Assembly (NCBI GenBank): GCA_015146655.1
Contig: VKHL01000173.1
Location: 5,963-55,991, forward strand
DNA from: Ochromonas danica
Taxonomy: Eukaryota > Sar > Chrysophyceae > Chromulinales > Chromulinaceae
Reading direction: 5' to 3'
Length of the DNA: 50,029 bases
The position numbers were made by a program, and so were the translations under genes. Of the stretch, positions 1 to 10,186 are shown piece after piece; the stretch's first letter is position 1; each line of letters starts with the position of its first letter. The notes under the pieces were generated by a model, which was not told the DNA's origin, searched no databases, and saw nothing but the letters and a program-made list of their open reading frames with translations.

Positions 1-43
1 GTCAGTCAGTCAGTCAGTCAGTCAGTCAGTCAGTCAGTCAGTC
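1..43. repeat. (GTCA)n tetranucleotide microsatellite
   Basis: Ten perfect GTCA units plus GTC open the window, followed by a short CTG run at about 56-74. This is simple-sequence DNA downstream of the histidine kinase stop codon, with no coding role seen. Confidence 0.95.
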
Positions 44-106
44 TTCTTCAGTCATTGCTGCTGCTGCTGCTGCTTTTCTTACTAATAATGGACAAGAGAA
101 CCATTT

Positions 107-2629
107 TCATTTTCTACTATTAATCGCTTGAAGGTATGTGGTATAAAATGCATCGATAGAAAAGGGTTTTGCAATGAAAGCATCAACACCAGCATCAAAT
201 GCTTGGGCTGCAGTATCACTATCAGAATTAGCTGAAACTCCAATGATAATAGTTGCATTTGAAATCAGACGCCGTTGTGATCCTTTCGGAGAATTTACCC
301 ATTTATTCTTCACAGTTGATTCATCCATTTTACTACTAGAATCAGATGACTCTTTGTTGGAAGAAAATAGTGTTTTGTGTTCTAATGCACGAATTCGTTT
401 TGTCGCTTCTAATCCGTCCATCACAGGCATTTGTAAATCCATTAGAATAGCATCAAAAGGTTGTTGGCATTTATCATATCGTTCTTGTACAACTGAGAAT
501 GCATCCATTCCATTGGTAGCCATAGATACAGTATGTTTGTGTCGTTTAAACATCATAGATATCATCTTCAAGATTGTTGGAGAATCATCAACAAGAAGAA
601 TATCCAAAACAGATTTGATAGGATCTCGTTGCTGGTTTATCATACGAGCAGTGGGGGATTCCGATATCGAGCACAATAAAGACAAATTCTCTTTACTTCC
701 TCTCCAGTCTTGAGTTGCTGTCAGTGTAGATCCAGGAATAGAGACAAAGTGATCAAAGCTACGTTTCACTACCATTTCCGCTTCACGATCTGGTCGATAA
801 GGAATCTCAAACCAAAACAACGACCCTTCCTCACCATCTCTTCTTCGTTGCACTCCACATCCGCCTTCCAGTGCCTCCAGACGCTTTGCCAAACTAAACA
901 ATCCCAACCCTGTGCCTCCAGCTAGACGTTGGGCTTGCTTGAAAGGACTGAATAAGGTCGACATTGCATCTTCAGATAATCCAATCCCATGATCTTCGAC
1001 CTCCACTCTTAAATACCCTGCACAATACAATGAAGAAGCAGTCGAATAATTGCTGCGATATGAATGATCATCATTAACAGAATATGTCATGGGAAAGATC
1101 GTACTTGATCTGGGTGTTATAACTTTGGAACCTCTTCCTAAATAGTTCTCACGCTGTACGACATCTACACTGATCGTCACCTCACCTTCATTCGAGTATT
1201 TGACAGCATTGCTTAGCAAACAAAGAACATTCTCTTGTAGCCATTGTTTGTCCGTGATGATGCAAGAGCAGATCTCCTTGTTGATGGGTTGCAACACTAT
1301 TGATACACGTTGTTGGATGTCTTTCATGCAATTCAAAGGCAGAGACAACGTGTCCATGAGGTCAATAGTCTCAAACTTCGGAACCAGTTTCACTCCTTTT
1401 GATGCCTTGGTATAATCAATACAGCGATTGATAGTCATGAGCATGAACGAGTTAGTATTGCGCATGTTCGTAATGCAGTTAGTAACCGTTGATAGCCATT
1501 CATCAACATCAAGGCAACTATGCTCATTAACAACTTCGCCGTGATTCCCTGGTTCCTCGTAAATAGTGAGACATTGCTTTTTCGCATTTTCTTTCTTGGC
1601 GTAAACTTCTGATATAACTTGACCCACACATTCTACTCCTGCCATAAATGAAGAGAGAGGCTGCAAAGCATAAACAACAAACGACAACAAGCACACATTA
1701 GCAGGTGATATTAGCAAAATATGACAGAAATATGGTAATACACTTACAGTCTTCAAATCATGAGCAACATTAGCGATCATATGTCTTAGTTCTTGTGCAT
1801 TTGCTTCATCAGCTGCTTTCTCTCTTTCTCTTAAAATATCTAACAGCTTCCGATGAGTAAAGAAAAGATAATAATGATGTACTTTAGCTTCCATGAGCAT
1901 ATATAGACTGCAAATAGCATAAAAGAAGACGAATGTGACTGCATTAATAGCATCTGAATAGATTACACTGAATATCAAGGTGGACATCGTAATTGCCCAT
2001 AAAAATAATGAATAACCTAGGTGTGCTCCCTTTGTTGAGTTCATATAAACTATTGGCATAAGCATTGCTAAAATACTTGTTTCCATGGTTAAGGCATGTT
2101 GATGAGCTAAAGGGTTACAATTCCAATTCCTAGTTAAACTATCATCCCGATGACATGATCCTTGTACAACACGTATAAGATGGCGATAACAGACAATAAT
2201 ATGTAGGCATAAGAAGATACCCTTTTGAAAACTATCCAAGAATTTCTTTGACTTCTCTGAAAGATGATGATGATAATATTGTAAAGAATTCTTTTGTTGA
2301 TAATAGACTTTCCAGACTATAGCATTAATTAAGAGAAATAATGCAAAGACAGTTGAAGAACTACCAATATCAAAATCATTTTCAGCATAGATCAAACCTA
2401 ATAGAAGAATGGCATAATAAGGAAGAGAGAAGACAAAGATAAAGCTATTAATTGACTTTAATGAAGATAATGTTTGATGACAATGTTGAAATTGTCCATA
2501 TTCTTCACGAACATTTTCATCACGTAATCGTAAGAAATAATCAACATGTCGTGCTACATCATCTTCAATCTCCATGGAAGAAGCAAGATCAACCGCATAG
2601 GGTGAAGTACTAAGTAATGACATTTGCAT
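107..2629 (-). CDS. Membrane-bound hybrid sensor histidine kinase with C-terminal receiver domain
   Basis: A hybrid two-component kinase: autophosphorylates on His and passes phosphate to its own receiver Asp. The reading frame is 840 codons, but 1661-1747 (87 nt, GTAAGT...CAG) is almost certainly an in-frame intron, because removing it restores the H-box AHDLKT-PLSSF; the spliced protein is about 811 residues. Order: about six hydrophobic segments (roughly residues 61-82, 91-109, 136-154, 183-197, 204-222, 228-246), a short coiled region, H-box His290, N-box (ENVLCLLSNAVKYS), G1 box DHGIGL, G2 box GGTGLGLF, then a receiver domain with LLVDDS, phospho-acceptor Asp in MDLQMP and the conserved Lys in AKPF. 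No extracellular sensor domain is recognisable. The start is ATG with a second Met two codons on; the stop is TGA. It is divergent to the GRIP gene. The family is confident; the stimulus is unknown. Confidence 0.93.
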   Translation of the reverse strand: MQMSLLSTSPYAVDLASSMEIEDDVARHVDYFLRLRDENVREEYGQFQHCHQTLSSLKSINSFIFVFSLPYYAILLLGLIYAENDFDIGSSSTVFALFLLINAIVWKVYYQQKNSLQYYHHHLSEKSKKFLDSFQKGIFLCLHIIVCYRHLIRVVQGSCHRDDSLTRNWNCNPLAHQHALTMETSILAMLMPIVYMNSTKGAHLGYSLFLWAITMSTLIFSVIYSDAINAVTFVFFYAICSLYMLMEAKVHHYYLFFTHRKLLDILREREKAADEANAQELRHMIANVAHDLKTVSVLPYFCHILLISPANVCLLSFVVYALQPLSSFMAGVECVGQVISEVYAKKENAKKQCLTIYEEPGNHGEVVNEHSCLDVDEWLSTVTNCITNMRNTNSFMLMTINRCIDYTKASKGVKLVPKFETIDLMDTLSLPLNCMKDIQQRVSIVLQPINKEICSCIITDKQWLQENVLCLLSNAVKYSNEGEVTISVDVVQRENYLGRGSKVITPRSSTIFPMTYSVNDDHSYRSNYSTASSLYCAGYLRVEVEDHGIGLSEDAMSTLFSPFKQAQRLAGGTGLGLFSLAKRLEALEGGCGVQRRRDGEEGSLFWFEIPYRPDREAEMVVKRSFDHFVSIPGSTLTATQDWRGSKENLSLLCSISESPTARMINQQRDPIKSVLDILLVDDSPTILKMISMMFKRHKHTVSMATNGMDAFSVVQERYDKCQQPFDAILMDLQMPVMDGLEATKRIRALEHKTLFSSNKESSDSSSKMDESTVKNKWVNSPKGSQRRLISNATIIIGVSANSDSDTAAQAFDAGVDAFIAKPFSIDAFYTTYLQAINSRK

Positions 2630-3406
2630 AGGAGAATAAATAATAATAACTCACTATGATATGATATGATATTTTACTGTTTGGGTTTTTTTTCTGTATT
2701 TTTTAAGTCCGTTTGTATTATCAATTTGAATTCTAATTATAGAATAAAAGAAAGGTTAAATAGTATAATAAGAGTAATGATGAGAAAGGATGAATTATTT
2801 TTTTTTCTAATTTACTATATATTTATTTCATGGAAAGGAATAGATGATGATCGAAAGTTGTTGAAGGTGAATGTTCATGAAATCATTGTGACAGCCAAGA
2901 GAACCAAGGGTGGTTTTGGGGAGTGGATGAGCTTTACCGGGAGTGAGCTGTCTTGAGCTTCAGAGGGACAGCTCAAGAGCTGAATGAGCGTGATCGTTGT
3001 AAGCTCTTTAATACTCACGACCATTCGCCTGCCAGTAATTGAACGAGTTAGGAATATCTAAGATAACTTCATATGCAAATAGTTAGCTTACATTGTTTTC
3101 ATATCTAGTTGATAGAAGAGTATTTATGTTTGCTCATTGGAATTTCTATTTTTTACAGTACCGTGGCTGTTGATAGTTTGGTCCATTGCATTGTTTCCCA
3201 ACCATTCCCCACGCAAAATGCAATCGTGAGGTCAGTCCTTGGCAAAGCTCAAGAAAGGTTTGGAAAGAACAGGGAGGGTTCTCTCTCTGTCAGCACTTTA
3301 TTGAGAATAAAGTACAGTTGAATTACTATTCAAGTTTAACGTTATTCATCTTAGAAGAAGAATTTTTAATTCGTAGTAAAAAGAATAGGATTATTTTATC
3401 ATCAGA
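2630..3406. other. Intergenic region between divergent kinase and GRIP genes
   Basis: 777 nt with no convincing coding sequence. It should hold both promoters. A small inverted repeat TTGAGCT...AGCTCAA with flanking CTGTC/GACAG lies around 2945-2980. A GC-richer patch lies at about 3180-3300. No RNA gene was recognised. Confidence 0.6.
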
Positions 3407-5552
3407 ATGTTAGATCAAAATCCAAATGATATTCCTAAAGAAGAACTCCTTCATCTCTGTATGAAGTTAAATAAAAGAATGCAAACTATGGAATCGAAAG
3501 GGAAAGAGTTATTAAAGAGAAAGAACACTCTACAGAGTGATCGTGATAAGCTAATCAGACTATTAGAGAATGCTCTGGGAGAATCTCTGCTGCCCACACC
3601 AGATAGTGACTTGGATCTTGTTTTGGTTGAAAATAAATGGAATAGTGTTATCTTAAAAGCTCTACATGACAATCATCAACTATCACTACAGCAACAGCAG
3701 CTCTCTAACGTATCATCTGTTGAGCAAACAACAACTGTTCTGCCGGATCTCACCACAACTACCTCAGACCATCTCCCTGCACCTTTAGCAGCACCAGGAA
3801 TACCACTTACTATACCAACCCAACTTGAAAGTGACCAAACATCAGAACGTATCATCAAACAAGAAGCTTTCTATAAAGATCAAATATCGCATTTGGAAAG
3901 TTTGTTAACCTCCAGGCAAGAGGAAGTGGAGAGCCTCAAGAAGCAAGTAGAAGAAAGCAAACTCCAATATGAAGAACAAGTGCTTTACTTGCAAATGCAA
4001 CTTCAAACCACCAAAACACATGAAGAACAATTGAACAATGAGGTTAAAACATTGCAAGGCAAGATATCGTTCTTAAACAAGACTGTAGAAGAGAAAGATA
4101 TTACAGTGGCGAGTAATAAAGAGATGTTACAAGCCTTGCAAGTACGTCTAATTGAATTAGAACCCGAGCTGGCCCAAGCTAGAGAGAAAGTATCAACTTT
4201 GCAGATTATGAAGTTTGAACATGATGGTTTGATTAACAACTTGCGAAAGGACTTGAAAGCTGCGTTGGAAGCCCATGATCAACTATCAAAGAAGAGTAAA
4301 GAGATGGAAGAACGTCTTCTAAAGAATGATGGTCAAAATGCGAAGGTGGCTGCATTAACGGAACAAGTGTCTTCATTGACAGAAGAAGTGGAGAACAATA
4401 AAGTGTTGATTCAGCGTCTTCGTAATGAAGCCGCAACAAATGAGCAAAACCATGCGATGCGAACAGCAGCACTGGCTGCAGCAGAAGCACAGATTGAAGG
4501 TTTGCAAGAAGCGTTAGGGCAAAAGGAAGGCACGCTGGCAGATTTAGTTGAGAAGATTTCCAGTCTACAAACTAATCTCTCTTCCTTGGAGCACACATTA
4601 GAAGAGAAAGTGAACAGCTATTCTTTTACTATTCAGCAATTAGAAGAATCTAAAGTAGCTTTGGAAACAAGTCATGCTGCTACTCTGGAGAAAGTGAAGA
4701 GTCAATATGAAGAGCAAATAGAGACCATAAAGAAGGAAAATGCTAAAAAGTCGTCTATAGCTAGAAGTATTCTCTCCGAACGAGAAGAAGAAGTTCGAAT
4801 CTTATCTCAGAAGGTTCAATCACTACAAGATGAGATAAACTCAGGAGCTCCTAGTGAGAGGAAGATCTTTGAGATAGCTCATTTGCAATCAAAGAGAGAT
4901 GCTTTCAATGAACAATACAAGTGAGTCTTATTTTCTTTGTGATGTTGTTGTCGTATGTGAGATGAGAATGACGAATGCAATGACACTGTGTTATAGGGAC
5001 TCGAGAGAAGTTTCCTTTTCCAAGTTGCAACAGGTGTTAGCTGGGAAAGATCTGGAACTTGCTCAACTCCAACAAGCCTATTCTGCACTTTATCAAGAAG
5101 TCCAAGATCTACGTCGCGTGAAAGCTCGTGAAGGAGTGAATATGGACTATCTCAAGAACATTGTCCTCCAGTATATGACCTTTCCTTTACAATCCACGGA
5201 GAAACAATCTCTGGTCTCAGTTATTGGTATGCTATTGCAATTCAATCCCAAGGAGCTTCAAGAAGCAATGAAAGCGACAAGAAACCCTGCATATGCATCA
5301 TTACCAGTGAAAGAGGTAAAGCGCATTACCCATTCTGGAACTTCAGTAGTCCAGATGGTACCTAATAATAAAAACGACTCCATGAGTGCATCCACACATG
5401 GAAGGAGCAGTAATCCTGCCAATGTCCAGCGATCGCCACGTGCTTCCATGACCGCAGAAGAGGCAGACTTTCAAGAGAAGTTGGAAAAGATTTCTAACGA
5501 TATCCTGAGTCTTTCCGTTACATATGAAGATCTTGATCCTGCTGATCTCTGA
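3407..5552 (+). CDS. Coiled-coil golgin with C-terminal GRIP domain
   Basis: A two-exon gene: exons 3407-4920 and 4997-5552, intron 4921-4996 (GTGAGT...ATAG) splitting a Lys codon; 689 residues. Almost the whole length is heptad-like coiled coil (long Glu/Lys/Gln/Leu stretches from about residue 150 to 545). A GRIP domain sits at about 553-596 with the signature MDYLKNIVLQYM and TEKQSLVSVIGMLLQFNPKE; the Tyr near residue 556 is the position that contacts the Arl1 GTPase in known GRIP domains. Golgins of this class tether vesicles at the trans-Golgi. After GRIP comes a Ser-rich tail of about 90 residues. The ATG at 3407 is preceded by AT-rich leader; the stop is TGA. The specific orthologue (golgin-97, golgin-245 or plant GRIP type) cannot be decided. 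Confidence 0.93.
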
Positions 5553-6378
5553 TTATTGGAAGAGAGTTTGAACTAGCTACGCGTGTGTGTGGAGTTGTGA
5601 TGTACTGCAATGGTGTGATTTTTATATGTGAGCATTTCAGGTGAATGGAGCCCAACTCTTTCCATTGTAGTGGGAAGTTTTGGTAATGGGTAAACCTTGC
5701 TGTGTGAAACAAGGCGTACCGTTATAGCAATTATGATGAGAACTCTTGTATTTTCAACACTTGGACTTCAGTTTAGTGTAATTGAAAATTACTCTTAGCT
5801 TACATGATAGGCGATGCTGCCAAGGATCTTTGCTTATCTGTAAGGATCCTTCGACTTACATATGACAATGGCCATGTTACAGTATTGAACATTGGATGAG
5901 AGCGTCAAAAGCACCGAATTGACTTAAGCTTGAGCCGAAAGCCTATCTTGTCATATTTATGTCCAAACGAAGAGAGAAAGATAACTAGACCTAGCATGGA
6001 TTGGAGGAGTGCCGACTTCCACTAAATACTCCTTCTTTAACAGCACTTTATTGATCATGTTTCTTGGGATTAGGCTCTCGTATCGTGCACCTATCCTTAA
6101 CACATCCATCATTCAAAGTCATTCTAGAAATCAGTTAATTACATACACGCAGTCAATGCATTCCATGGATCCCATCAAAAGTCGTGTTTTGTCACCACAT
6201 CACAAGGTCACCTTCTGCCTTCTCTCTCCTTCTCGATTCATTCCACCACGCACATCCTTTGGTATCATCCCATCATACATCATACCATACTTTGGTATCA
6301 TCATCATCTCATACTTTGAGTGAGAGTTAGTTACTACCAAGGTTAAATTTATTCATTCCTTAACTCTTTTTCTTTCTT
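5553..6378. other. Intergenic region, GRIP gene 3' end to PH gene
   Basis: 826 nt without a credible gene. An inverted repeat AAGGATC...GATCCTT lies near 5820-5852. The sequence CAGCACTTTATTGA at about 6044 also occurs at about 3293 upstream of the GRIP gene, so it might be a shared upstream element, but two copies are weak evidence. Confidence 0.5.
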
Positions 6379-7608
6379 ATGATTCAAGAGAGTGAAATAG
6401 AGACAATGGAAGGAAATCTTGAAGAGAAGCAAGTACTGGATACAACCTTCTCTTCTTCTTCTTCTTTAACATCTGCTAATAGTCCATCACCACCAACTAT
6501 TAAAGAAGAATATTCTTATTCTAATAACAGTCATCGTCTTCTGTCTTCATCTCTTCAACATTCTGAAGATCTTGCAGAGGCTGAACTGGTGAAAAGTGAA
6601 GAAAGAGCTAGTGTGACAGCTGCTAATGGAGCACTCTTTGAGGATATCTTCAGTCCACCATCAATTCCACGAATTAAACGTGGGAAAATGTCTAAATTAG
6701 CAACAGGTATTTTCAAAAATTGGCGTGAACGATTTTTCATTCTTGATAAAGGTATTTTAGCTTATTATGAACCAGAACATCTTTATATGCAAGGGCAATT
6801 TGATTTAACAGGATATGAAATTGTTGAAAATTATCCACAAGATCCACCTGAAATGATAAGATTACAAAGTCATCATCGACCTGATATTTGTTTACGTACA
6901 AAGATTATGAAAGATCGTGAGAAATGGATAATAGCAATACAAGAACATGTCACTTTCTTACAAGCATTAAATGCACAAGATCTACCACGACCAAGTGTCA
7001 TTGGTGAAAAGACTGTACGTGCACAATCAGGCTTTGTTTATAAATCTACTACAAGAAGTGTTGATCATAATGGAGCCTCACCCTCTGCACAGCCTTCTCC
7101 ATTGCCAGCTTTAAACACCATCAATTTTACAACTGTTTTACCTGAACCTTGTCAAGGATGGTTAGAAAAGAAGGGACAATTTTTTCCATCTATTCGTCGT
7201 CGCTTTTTTATACTGTCTGGTGGAACATTGTCTTATTATGCTGAGGATATCACCCAACAGTTAAACAATGGCACTTTACGAGTACCTCGACCAAAAGGCA
7301 TGATTCCTCTCTTTGGGTATGAGTTATATTCAGACACATCTGAAGGTCATATAGAGCTGTTGTTAATTCCAGGTGTGTAATGTCCTTCTTTTCCTTTACT
7401 TTGCGGGTCTGTTGCTAATATAGCATGGTGTTGTTGATTAGGCCCGCTATCCCTGACAAAGCGTCGCTTAGCTCTTTATTGTGATGATTTTATGGTTCGA
7501 GCATTGTGGGTAAAGGCCATCAATGCACATGCTATTTACCAACCGCCTGAACTGGACACCACGAGTGATTCCTTTTTCTCCCGGCCATCTTCTATTGCTC
7601 AAAGCTAA
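6379..7608 (+). CDS. Protein with two pleckstrin-homology (PH) domains
   Basis: Two exons, 6379-7372 and 7442-7608, intron 7373-7441 splitting a Gly codon; 386 residues, TAA stop. An acidic Ser-rich N-terminus (1-95) is followed by PH1 at about 98-191 (KMSKLATGIFKNWRERFFIL, ending in DREKWIIAIQEH with the invariant Trp) and PH2 at about 258-370 (GWLEKKGQFFPSIRRRFFIL, ending in ALWVKAINAH, which is encoded by exon 2). The splice is therefore required to complete PH2. PH domains bind phosphoinositides or proteins, so a membrane-recruited adaptor is likely; no catalytic domain is visible. An ATG 27 nt downstream of 6379 is an alternative start. Confidence 0.9.
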
Positions 7609-8470
7609 AGGCACAGATGATTAGCACTGTAGGTTTAAACCGTCAGTGTACATGCTGCCTATTAGTAGTATTAAATACTTTGTACTAATCAACTCAGAAT
7701 GACTCTTTTGACAAGCAGCAATTTAATATTGCTCAATGCTATGATTGTATTACACAGACTTTCCAAAAACTTTGGATATTGATTCCAAATACATATTGAT
7801 TTCAATAAAACAATTTTGTATTTTATTTGAAAATAATTTTAATTTTTGTGCATGCAAACCTACTTTCAACTTTCTAAGCTCATTCAAATCGGAAACGGAA
7901 TGCAACGCAGAATGATTAATCTAGCTATCCCAAAGATCAACATCCAAGTTGCTTCCTTCTGCATCCGATATACATCAGATCCTAAACGAACTCCGAATCC
8001 CAGGCCAGGGAATGTTGTTCCCCAGCAGGGTCCAGTGCCAAGTATTGTAGTGGCCGACATGGAAGAACTAGGAGTCTTGAAAGCACAGAATCCACAAGCT
8101 TTCAGTCATTGGACCTCAATACTACTCCGATAGGAAAGTTGTATCATAGAGATCACTGGCTAAGCAACCGGGTTAGACGGGAAAAGGCTAGACCCATTGT
8201 TAGATAGAATATCTGGTATATTAGAAATATTCTTAGGCACCTGAAATAAGATTTACTCTTATGGATATGGATCGCAGCATATCACCCCGCATATGTAAAC
8301 CACCAAAGCGTTCGTATTGTCAACTGTTTGGTGACAATAACACTAAATAAATCATAGTTTTCAAAATCAGTTCCGGTCCAAGTTTAAATTACTCATGAAT
8401 AAATGACAGACTAATACAAGCTCTGCAGAATTACCTAACATAACCCACGGAAAGATAACTCGTCCATTCA
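7609..8470. other. Gene-poor intergenic stretch
   Basis: 862 nt. The longest open frame (7846-8133) has no recognisable domain and composition typical of chance. No tRNA or repeat structure was recognised. Confidence 0.5.
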
Positions 8471-8776
8471 CTACCAAGGGCAATGGTTCTTGTTGTGGCC
8501 CAATCTTCCGCAATTTCCGCAATGGTTGGTGCGATGGCCTCCAAGGAAATCAGGAAGCAATCGTTCACAATTGCCAGTAGTCAATCCGCCATGACGAATG
8601 CAGAAATCTATGAAAAGGGCTTTATCTTCGTTAGTTCGCAAATCACGGAAGTAAAAAATGCAATCTTTGAGCAAAGAAAGCCCATATGTCGTTATTATTT
8701 CATGAATCTGATTTAGATTCAGCAAAATAGTAATCCTTTCCACGCGTTTTCTGTTGGGATTTGGATCGTATGACAT
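8471..8776 (-). pseudogene. Zinc-knuckle (CCHC) protein fragment, possibly a gag-like relic
   Basis: An open frame of 101 residues from ATG at 8776 ends with a perfect CX2CX4HX4C zinc knuckle (CGNCGRLGHNKNHC) three residues from the stop. Such knuckles bind single-stranded nucleic acid and occur in retroelement gag proteins and in cellular RNA-binding proteins. Upstream on the same strand (about 8777-9200), charged coiled-coil-like sequence runs on in shifting frames with intervening stops, so this looks like the intact 3' end of a decayed gene. No reverse transcriptase, integrase or terminal repeats were found nearby. An intron-containing live gene is the alternative. Confidence 0.45.
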
Positions 8777-9914
8777 TTGATAACTTTGAAGTTTCCTCAG
8801 ATCTTCGTCAAATCAGAAATCGAAAGATTGTTGGAGACTATTGCCAGCTGTTGGCACCACATGACCGCTAAAGATACCTCATGTGCTGCCAACTCGTGCG
8901 ACTTTTCCTCACGCTTTAGTCGACTTTCAAGCCTCTCTTTCCAAATTGGCTTGCCCGTTGTTCAACCCCAAATTGACTTCACCCCACTCCACTTCGTTCC
9001 CACCTGCTTTCCGTTTTTCTTGTGGAAATCTTCCTGCTCTTTTCCTTGTGATTTCCCTTCTTTCCAACTTTTTCCCTTTCCGCAATGTTTGTTCATGTAC
9101 GCACAACTTGGACAGTTGAAGGTGCAGTGCAGCTGAAAAACTGAAGTGAGACAGCTGTGGAGGGGGGAAGTTAGAACTGAACATTTTATAAATTCTCGTA
9201 AAGAGTGCGTCGTGTGCTGGGACTCTACATGAAAAGGATAAAGAACTGCAGGCGATCACGGTCAGATCCAAGTGATCACAGTGTGGAAGTGTTCTATTCT
9301 TGGTCCGGTGCGACTATGGCTGGATGAATTGTAGCATGTGGATGACCAATGGATGAGTTTGGCAACTTTAAAGGCACGGCTCCTGTTCTTGTTACTCCTC
9401 CAGCAATACCAATACTATCAGAAGGAGATTTCTTCGATGACAACCTGTTGATGATCGGTCAGTCCTTCCAGGGGGTAGAGAAGGAAGTTGTAGCAGATGA
9501 GCGCATGGAGCCGAATAGGCAGCCACGGCCCGCTCAATAAGACGATGTACTTTCTTACGAGACTTCTCAATGGCATCCATCAGGCGCTCTTTGGTCAACC
9601 TTCGCAGACAGTAGAGCGCCTTCCAAGAGATCCGACCACGTGGATTGCATGGAGATGATATGGGCAAGAAGCTTAACTCAGCAGTCCAATGTGTGATAGC
9701 TTCAAGCTGGGAAGGCTTCAGCCCTCAGAAAGATGAGCAGTATTGTGATATATAGCATGTATTGTATCGAACATTGTAAAATGATAAAAATTGATGGCGA
9801 TGATTTTCTAGGAATCGAACCACTTGGAACATTTTCTACCATGAACCAAACTACTGTTCCGCGCTCTGGGCAAGCTACACCTATTTATTGATTTAAGATC
9901 TGCTGTTATCATGT
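8777..9914. other. Region with decayed coding sequence and a tRNA-like promoter remnant
   Basis: Minus-strand charged sequence at about 8780-9200 appears to be the frame-broken upstream part of the zinc-knuckle relic. Around 9349-9667 both strands have short open frames, neither with a recognisable domain. At 9811-9857 the minus strand carries GGTTCGATTCC (tRNA box B-like) about 40 nt after a box A-like TAGTTTGGTTCATGG. Confidence 0.4.
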
Positions 9915-9986
9915 GGGCGCTTAGCTCAGGGGTAGAGTGGTCGCTTTGCATGCGATAGGTCGAGGGTTCAATTCCCTCAGTGTCCA
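9915..9986 (+). tRNA. tRNA-Ala (anticodon TGC)
   Basis: A 72-nt cloverleaf: acceptor GGGCGCT pairing with AGTGTCC (two G-T pairs), D-arm GCTCAGGGGTAGAGT, anticodon stem GTCGC/GCGAT with loop TTTGCAT (anticodon TGC), T-arm GAGGG-TTCAATT-CCCTC, discriminator A. There is no intron. Anticodon identity gives Ala. Confidence 0.96.
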
Positions 9987-9990
9987 AGCC

Positions 9991-9994
9991 TTTT
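9991..9994 (+). terminator. Pol III terminator (T4)
   Basis: Four T residues begin 5 nt after the tRNA-Ala(TGC) 3' end, the expected RNA polymerase III termination signal. Confidence 0.75.
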
Positions 9995-10186
9995 GCAATC
10001 AGATGCCAGACGAATATTTTATCTGCGAATGCTCTTTCCACAATTAACTTGGTCTCCAATAAATGTCTGATAATGATTATGGCTTGATAGAAGAATTCAC
10101 CAGCCCTATCTCACAGATGAAATGATTCGAGAGAGAATGAACAAACCGATGATTAACTTAAGAAGGATGTCTCTGGACAGCAGAGG

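Noticed and set aside
174-1415. Plus-strand open frames of up to 179 codons
   Set aside because: Antisense shadows of the histidine kinase; no domain and the opposite strand has clear kinase and receiver motifs.
7846-8133. 95-codon open frame between PH gene and zinc-knuckle relic
   Set aside because: No recognisable domain, unremarkable composition and no splice partners found.
9349-9667. Overlapping short frames on both strands
   Set aside because: Neither strand shows a domain, an ATG context or splice partners that favour it, so no gene is called.
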